Assembly (NCBI RefSeq): GCF_000269985.1 | Contig: NC_016109.1 | Location: 6,723,001 to 6,787,000, forward strand | From: Kitasatospora setae KM-6054 | GTDB lineage: Bacteria; Actinomycetota; Actinomycetes; Streptomycetales; Streptomycetaceae | Length of the DNA: 64,000 bases | Direction of reading: 5' to 3' | Shown: positions 61,501 through 64,000 of the stretch, one piece after another | Layout: every line of letters starts with the position of its first letter | How positions within the stretch are numbered: position 1 is the first letter of the stretch | Notes under the pieces: generated by a model | The model's input: only the letters and a program-made list of their open reading frames with translations | Database searches by the model: none | What the model was told of the DNA's origin: nothing | Translations under genes and position numbers: made by a program

Positions 61501-64000
61501 GGACGCCAAGCGGCAGCGTACCCCCGCGTACGAGAACAGCTCCGCCGTCATGCACGACCGCGGCTACCAGCAGGTCGGCCCGCAGCACGAGTTGACCGGC
61601 AAGCTGGTCGACTACCTCGGCGGGGCACCCAGGTTGCACCCGCCGATGAGCAACTCGCTCCTGCAGAAGGTCAACCCGCACCAGCAGCCGGTGAACGCCG
61701 GAGCGGACTTCCGGCCCGGCAGCGACCTGAACGCCTGCTTGGAGAACGTCGAGGCCTACCGGGACACCCACTTCGGGCGCCCCCGGGTCTCCGGGCAGAC
61801 CCTGCACGGCACCGTCGAGCCGATCCCCGGCAACACGCTCTGGAAGCGCCACGACGGTCCGGCACTGTTCGGCCAAGGGCCAGACGCCGTACAGAAGTTG
61901 ATGGACCAGGTCCGGGCCGGCGGCCCCGGCAGCTTCGCCACCGTGCTCGGCACCGGACAGCAGGGCGACGGCCACGCCGTCGCGCTGGTCCACGACCGGG
62001 ACGGCACGCTGCGCTGGGCCGACCTGACCGACCGCCGGGTCACCCCGGCCGACGGCTCGATGCCGCAACACTTCGGCCGGGACTGGACGGTGTGGGCCTC
62101 CGTCGCCGACCCGCACGAGACCACCATCTCGGGCCCGCACGACCCGGGGTTCATGGAGCGCTACAGCACCTTCGGCGACACCGCCCGCACCGCCGAACCG
62201 ATGGACCTCGACGGCTTCGGCACCCCGCACCCCACCGGCCACGACACCACCCCGGTGGCGGTGGCCGCCTCTGCGACGGTGGCCGCCCCGGCCCACGGGA
62301 CGCCGCCCGGGCAGGAGCTCCCGTCCGAGAGCCGGCCGGTCCGCCCGGTGGACGGCGAGGGCGCGGGCCGGGGCACCGGCCTGGGCGGGGGGAGCCGTCC
62401 CCGGGCGTCCTCGGCCCCGCCCGAGCTGGGCACCCACGCCGGGCCGGTCCGGGAACAGCGCCCGCCGTCCCCCGAACCGAAGCACACCGCCGAGCCGCCC
62501 GCCGCGGTCAAGGACGAAGAGCCGCCCGCCGCACCGGAGTTCCCGCCCGCCGGGCCGCTGGTGAAGGTGCCCGCCGACGGCCTCTGCCTGCTCCACTCGC
62601 TCACCGTCGGCCTGCCGGGGCTCACCGGCGCGGGGACGGGGGCCGGCGCGGCGCGGCAGCTGCGCACCGCCGTCGAGGGGCACTTCGGCGCGCTGCCGCT
62701 CGAGCACTGGCCGACCGAGGTGGTCTCGCACTACCGCAACGGGATCGTCGCCGAGGGGGCCGCGAGCCGAGAGCAGCTGCTCGACTACCTCCCCGACCAC
62801 GCCCGGCAGAACTACCAGGGCCTGCCGCTGGGGGAGTTGCGGGAGATCGTCGGCGCCCACCTCACCGAGAACACCCCGCCGCCGTTCCCGCACGAGCGGC
62901 AGGCCCTGCTGGAGACCGTCCGCGGCTGGGAGTCCCGCTGGCGCACCGACGAGGGCGAGATGCTGCCCGCCGCGGCCGCCCACGCGCTGGACCTGCGGCT
63001 GCGCGTCCTCGACCACGACGGCACCCCGCTGGCCGTCTTCGGTCCGGAGGGTGGGCGGCAGGTCACGGTCTACCGCCAGGGCGACCACTACGACGGCAGC
63101 GCCCCCGCGCCCTCCCACCAGGAGCCGCAGCCGCATCCGGAGACCTCTCCGGAGGCGCCCGCCGCTCCGGTGCAGGAGCACCCGGCCGCGCCGGAGCAGG
63201 AGCACGCCCCGGCGCCGGAGAAGCAGCCGTCCCCGCCGCCCGCCGCGGGCGGTACGCCGGTGGCCGGCGGGTCGCGGCCGATCGCGGGGACCGACCTGGT
63301 GGTCGGTCTGACCGGGAACGAGACGGCGGTCCGGGAGCAGGTGATCGCCGCGATCACCCGGGCGGTGCCGGGGGACCGCGCGGCGGCGCGGGCGTTCGCG
63401 GACGCGCACTTCGGCCCCGCGACGCTGCGTCCGGTGCTCGGGGCGCTGTCCCGGGGCGAGACGTGGACGGCGCCGTTCGAGGGGCCGGGCTGGAGCGGCA
63501 ACGTGACGCTGCGCGGCCGGGTCACCGGGGCGACGCACCTGCGGACCGAGAAGATCGAGTTCGAGAACGGCGCCGACCGCACGGTGGCGACCGGCGGCAG
63601 CCGCGACGCGCAGTGGCAGTACAACGTCGGCCTACAGGCCCGGCAGTCCGCCGGGATCACCCAACCCGCCGAACTGGTCGGGTACTTCCATGACCGCGGC
63701 CACGGCCAGGTCAGCATGGACCTCGGCGGCATGGTCGCCCGCTCGAAGACCTCCGAGCCGGCCGACGTCTACGACACCACGATGCGGCTGGAGTTGGACT
63801 TCGGCGACCTGCGGCACGAGGACGTCCCGGTGCGCACCGCGTCCGGCGGCCGGACCGAGACGGTGGACCTCGGGCTGACGGTGGCGGTGCCCGTCCGCCC
63901 GGAGACCGGGCCGAGCAGTGAGCAACGGGTGCCCCCGCAGCGGCTGTTGGACGGCCGGGTCGGCGGACAGGAGATCGTGCTCGACCTGGCACCGCGCGGT
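52577..64000 (+). CDS. Giant multidomain type VII-type polymorphic toxin (partial, runs off window)
   Basis: The frame from the ATG at 52577 (GGAAGG upstream, 4 bases after the previous stop) is open through to the edge: 3,808 codons without a stop. It begins with a WXG100-like domain (MAVELPEPLQWVLLLLAGTR, MADHCRKAAESLKDAAQSAD), a Gly-zipper hydrophobic stretch (residues ~200-260), tandem repeats (435-709), and a metallopeptidase-like domain with HEFTH at 1125-1129 and EYFAQ after it. Then come coiled coils (~1335-1575, ~1935-2070), an NSSSNLRFGDEFVN-containing helical segment near 2122, ATPHD repeats, and a Cys/His domain with MNGC (Cys2621, His2637). A papain-fold deamidase-like domain follows (Cys3054, His3133, Asp3149), then an OTU-like domain (Asp3334, Cys3337, His3504) and a beta-rich C-terminal part resembling the lonely-Cys type giant proteins. 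It looks like a secreted or contact-delivered toxin or a family of merged toxins. The immunity gene, if any, lies outside the window. Confidence 0.85.
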   Translation, partial: MAVELPEPLQWVLLLLAGTRWPEADEDQLRDMADHCRKAAESLKDAAQSADSTIKRALDGQRGVAAEALGTYWEKYSVGKGTEQDPGYLPGAINSLNGMGDMLEQVANSAETAKIQIIAQLGILAFELATAEAEAPFTAGASLLQVPAMIAASRVVVSQLLKQLLKEMLEMAAKQAAQMAAINFLAQGIELAEGHRKSIDMKEVGQNALGGAVGGASAHLIGKGLGAAGKKIGAENALNTTAGKMATGAAVGVGADVSTQLITTGKVDGESLLGSGLSGGAGAGLHAGASALKSHPDAPTPAQAPKLDLPAATGGHETPPTFSKPATSSGDSTYHGPSGTSGTSGGGGTSGGGGAAEHGGASGTGTGAGESKVSGLAPFGSGRGAGGDGGGVGSGVGTHQAAASTSHEQAGTRTQENPAPRTETPAATPRTEPATATAAPVSHESAAPRAEQVAAQSHETAAPRQEAAAPTPERTVAQSHETAAPRQEAVAPAPERAAASVAHESGAPRAEQVAAQSHETAAPRQEAAAPVAHESGAPRTERVAAQSHETAAPRQEAVAPAPERAAASVAHESGAPRAEQVAAQSHETAAPRQEAAAPVAHESGAPRTERVAAQSHETAAPRQETVPPAPERAAASVAHESGAPRAEQVAAQSHETAAPRQEAAAPVAHESGAPRTEQVAAQSHESVPPRTESSAAAAPTHESAAPRHESAAASHESATVSHESAAPRSEAAAAGVGERAGAPGASGASGVPNLSGALGAAGRLVGAGGETHADGGTRIAAGPGTVRSTGAEAVPGQSVPDGLAEAGASANGAAAAQNPAVAGGFTPGPVGGGAGGAAGNGGSARRVPSSQSPGAPSSASSFGVPRQGGEQSAGGTIRPGAGRSGGSELPPTAPPVVGTHQAESDGAARDGLAERRRQEREAELRALGERPSVREAVGQLGGEKRALATPPADADRLRRELPGMSPRERAQEIANLKPENRRWLARDPQTVDALRAGLPPREFARTAAELIVHVDPRAERAASARLEAQQQVARMLQDPDTTARLMKNGADVVIVPKDVRMTDVPDLHGLRGAHNSSEAGGGRGYDDMRGSGGRHSAVTEENLLGEDTSVGAGGHYQDGYSTTTHEFTHTLHEYGLQPHEQERIHDVFTRKGTDPHAQWPDGPPTGANGEKNYSSRDEQEYFAQLTNAYLGTNHGTDPFTGEPRNNGADWVRRNDPELLPLLEKLYGPDPSAQQGQANPVRATAAENDMYAGLREFTDHVEGGDAPREQPGQQPHGSPAAEQPQPGGPRGGEPRSGEPRGGELPSPPPPQSSSNSSGSGSGSGAANHQAGSGSSAQQKPDADYEHKIDGAKTFDAIENFLGGSQEFRDLRKELGYYDRADLENADTAAMLGLYRSEKFQHVDVLARRMDGMTETLAKLDERTRAVDHELATGRPGPERIAELEARRAELAEVRERVQEQRDRVAIFEYARTKPTLTGQEFHDRTRERNEAVLRVMPKSIERIKEQEARVDQLVADAKKRLQAKQGSAGIHEERIKELERQQKKLKADRDQREKQVDQAKAELANPPKAPTQAAAGKAGKGKGPQAAVPEEKVGVPVPGRNGKDWSWQHFEAGYHDAFAYSDHGVMAQQPHAERVVSRMERSKVKLAEPKINRDHVIADYMVHKYVTAAVFKARSLDLEQHPLAAEAFGDFVGAMSPDPHRVYDKYGAEAQARLGANGQEEAVLVRRDLAADRHTVDLESVYGNERLPGAFDTAGIRDRGSADAARAGLERKLGRNGLDLAVREQLEELAGKVGAVHPDTPTDRQLADVHDAVARVHEQVRRQAVEDLALINGVVGPRLLDDTAAALHTAAAEGGPQTPDGRKRLAGRLDDLAKRYEDVKQDAGPLRALAGDLRDHPDLVTGDRLGRLADELPGDRDRLRQGEIDRRLAELAPPSTAGARDAEHAKKDVAKAKQELTRYEAKRDTTEKAFDKAEQELTKATAAKTAADAAAAAAPGDKAKADLATDARKAETKAAQVLKAAHQAREDARTAAEFGRRALETATTTQDRVKEVTAREQATLGAKDAARVAWAVADTETVGRQHGGAFARDGAGHNDPVSIFERSLTATPDELPPLIAEMTAALSNSSSNLRFGDEFVNKWIQNFIDPHVLRDPELLTAVAHDQLPPEVLYTPHTADLLDAVRRLEQNGLVPPELRDLMAPKTQGDLEAVVNRPGADASASAHTIADELGTSQPGTHRLPVSSSGDLAARASATPLTDQRLAELGTEGLYQPDRPAPDRDADADVLMTDATPHDATPHDATPHDATPHDATPHDATPHDGSTPPVAHPPTGDGDVQMHDATGSGTGTGAGAGAGGAGRKRPRAEESQDEDSAEPAPVRAVRRKLAGVGLNDPATPPPPPPMPSTGSTGHGTGTGSRGFGSVTPPPPPPPPSSTVHDGTPGTSSASGAPGTSHEQPPHDVQQPSAEALLPPAGSVERWLVQDPAELLSHAPVTVNYADGAMQRMPGLDQHQANAFVAAVERADRHWFTLVPDRQHVGAGRNGFVLTPAWEKYAEHDPSFPRPPAGTPLPAPQPDHHYVTGSYVPYKTGRPDPAVPDAIGKTVVPLHPDPARPGDSLVLTGGMNGCAFAITDVTAHDFTVWHVQSYSASSNLGLAADFRAGKPVTDWFGVEEYRTPGQDRPFEVTNMLKYDGTGWEVISHEVVDHDGEHRIGRQNRRPLNFDPPTEADRVRMTVGTYEATAREQLEKFDRSAELVLRELDRNSPAYGLLNGQLGQMRGHLTDQLNTVIDLQQPGRTLQDVRDTADRLAGDADRHAVEAGDGRLLVESSLRMLLNEPAGFGAGAEPHSRQDKVDSLLRMLEPDGGGHWIRQMARDGELQQHAQAQQHANAQQAATATGFGSAAPLSGHRENPPVDSRGPEPMDLDTPPAEPATRGSVDRDGDTAMRDADADAGSGSGSSGGGGGRKRAREEDEETPDGPDADAKRQRTPAYENSSAVMHDRGYQQVGPQHELTGKLVDYLGGAPRLHPPMSNSLLQKVNPHQQPVNAGADFRPGSDLNACLENVEAYRDTHFGRPRVSGQTLHGTVEPIPGNTLWKRHDGPALFGQGPDAVQKLMDQVRAGGPGSFATVLGTGQQGDGHAVALVHDRDGTLRWADLTDRRVTPADGSMPQHFGRDWTVWASVADPHETTISGPHDPGFMERYSTFGDTARTAEPMDLDGFGTPHPTGHDTTPVAVAASATVAAPAHGTPPGQELPSESRPVRPVDGEGAGRGTGLGGGSRPRASSAPPELGTHAGPVREQRPPSPEPKHTAEPPAAVKDEEPPAAPEFPPAGPLVKVPADGLCLLHSLTVGLPGLTGAGTGAGAARQLRTAVEGHFGALPLEHWPTEVVSHYRNGIVAEGAASREQLLDYLPDHARQNYQGLPLGELREIVGAHLTENTPPPFPHERQALLETVRGWESRWRTDEGEMLPAAAAHALDLRLRVLDHDGTPLAVFGPEGGRQVTVYRQGDHYDGSAPAPSHQEPQPHPETSPEAPAAPVQEHPAAPEQEHAPAPEKQPSPPPAAGGTPVAGGSRPIAGTDLVVGLTGNETAVREQVIAAITRAVPGDRAAARAFADAHFGPATLRPVLGALSRGETWTAPFEGPGWSGNVTLRGRVTGATHLRTEKIEFENGADRTVATGGSRDAQWQYNVGLQARQSAGITQPAELVGYFHDRGHGQVSMDLGGMVARSKTSEPADVYDTTMRLELDFGDLRHEDVPVRTASGGRTETVDLGLTVAVPVRPETGPSSEQRVPPQRLLDGRVGGQEIVLDLAPRG
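53881..54700 (+). repeat. 204-bp (68-aa) tandem repeat array in the giant gene
   Basis: A 204-base unit starting GCGGGCTGCCGCGTCGGTTG recurs at 54061, 54265 and 54469, with degenerate part-units before and after. Each unit contains repeats of SHETAAPRQEA and AHESGAPR-type segments. Copies are nearly identical at silent sites, so they expanded recently. A linker or surface-exposed stalk is the likely role. Confidence 0.9.
59431..59524 (+). repeat. 15-bp tandem repeat encoding ATPHD
   Basis: GCCACCCCGCACGAC repeats six times almost perfectly between 59435 and 59524, in the giant gene, encoding ATPHD units. It lies just before an acidic/Met region and the first basic cluster. Confidence 0.85.

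Noticed and set aside
54839..63538. 2,899-codon open frame on the minus strand opposite the giant toxin
   Set aside because: It is antisense to the toxin frame, has no domains, and is the usual by-product of extreme GC bias; the plus-strand frame contains recognisable catalytic motifs.
45756..64000. A full type VII secretion system
   Set aside because: No EccB, EccC, EccD, EccE or mycosin-like sequence was found; only substrates/partners are present.
1..64000. tRNA, rRNA or insertion sequences
   Set aside because: No cloverleaf-like or rRNA-like sequences, transposase motifs or target duplications were seen by eye; a tRNAscan or IS search would settle it.

Overview
The window is very GC-rich DNA from a filamentous actinomycete of the Streptomyces/Kitasatospora type. 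The evidence is third-position G/C bias in every gene, frequent GTG and TTG starts, an SsgA-like sporulation protein, two WhiJ-like XRE/DUF397 gene pairs, XRE-TPR regulators and an LPXTG-type surface protein. No rRNA, tRNA, CRISPR array or insertion sequence was seen. It reads as an accessory, chromosome-arm-like region: many regulator-plus-target pairs, tandem duplications, two candidate small-molecule or peptide loci, and a large contact-toxin type locus.

Layout. 0.2-5 kb: a P-loop/beta-propeller protein, a small unknown protein and two hotdog thioesterases. 5-9 kb: an XRE-TPR regulator, an SsgA-like protein coupled to a proline-rich protein, and a membrane-anchored unknown. 9-16 kb: a sortase-type surface protein lacking a signal peptide, MarR with divergent DoxX and clear operators, a TIGR04222-type membrane protein, GrpB, and two tandem HEAT-repeat paralogues. 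16-20 kb: a secreted M9 collagenase and a LysR regulator. 20.5-24.3 kb: a probable RiPP locus with an XRE-TPR regulator, a radical SAM protein with a seven-cysteine SPASM domain, a 44-residue precursor-like peptide ending CSCNAGDDNPF, and a GNAT enzyme. 24.3-26 kb: TetR with a divergent clan GH-A-like glycosidase. 26.3-29.9 kb: EF-hand protein, then three translationally overlapped genes (isopropylmalate/isocitrate dehydrogenase-like, isochorismatase-like hydrolase, methyltransferase), preceded by a perfect 23-bp inverted repeat. 30-36 kb: long-form GAPDH, CGNR zinc finger regulator, XRE-cupin regulator, DHDPS-like lyase coupled to a class II aldolase, and an MBL-fold protein. 36-40 kb: two XRE-DUF5753/DUF397 pairs flanking an F420-reductase-like gene and its divergent MarR. 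40-45.7 kb: SNF2 helicase, MDR oxidoreductase with divergent LysR, and a GNAT enzyme.

45.7-64 kb is the most unusual part. All genes point right: a WD40 protein, an ESX/WXG-like protein, a CpnT-N-like glycine-rich protein, a repeat-bearing WXG100-like protein, and then one uninterrupted frame from 52577 to the window edge (3,808 codons, still open). That frame starts with a WXG100-like domain of the kind that begins type VII secretion polymorphic toxins. It continues with a 68-residue tandem repeat, an HEFTH metallopeptidase-like domain, coiled coils, a possible CNF-like Cys/His domain, a papain-fold glutamine-deamidase-like domain, an OTU-like cysteine protease domain, and two lysine/arginine clusters that look like nuclear localisation signals. 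No type VII secretion machinery (EccC, EccD, mycosin) lies inside the window.

Domain and family names come from motif recognition in the translated sequence, not from database searches. The giant protein's internal domain boundaries are approximate.
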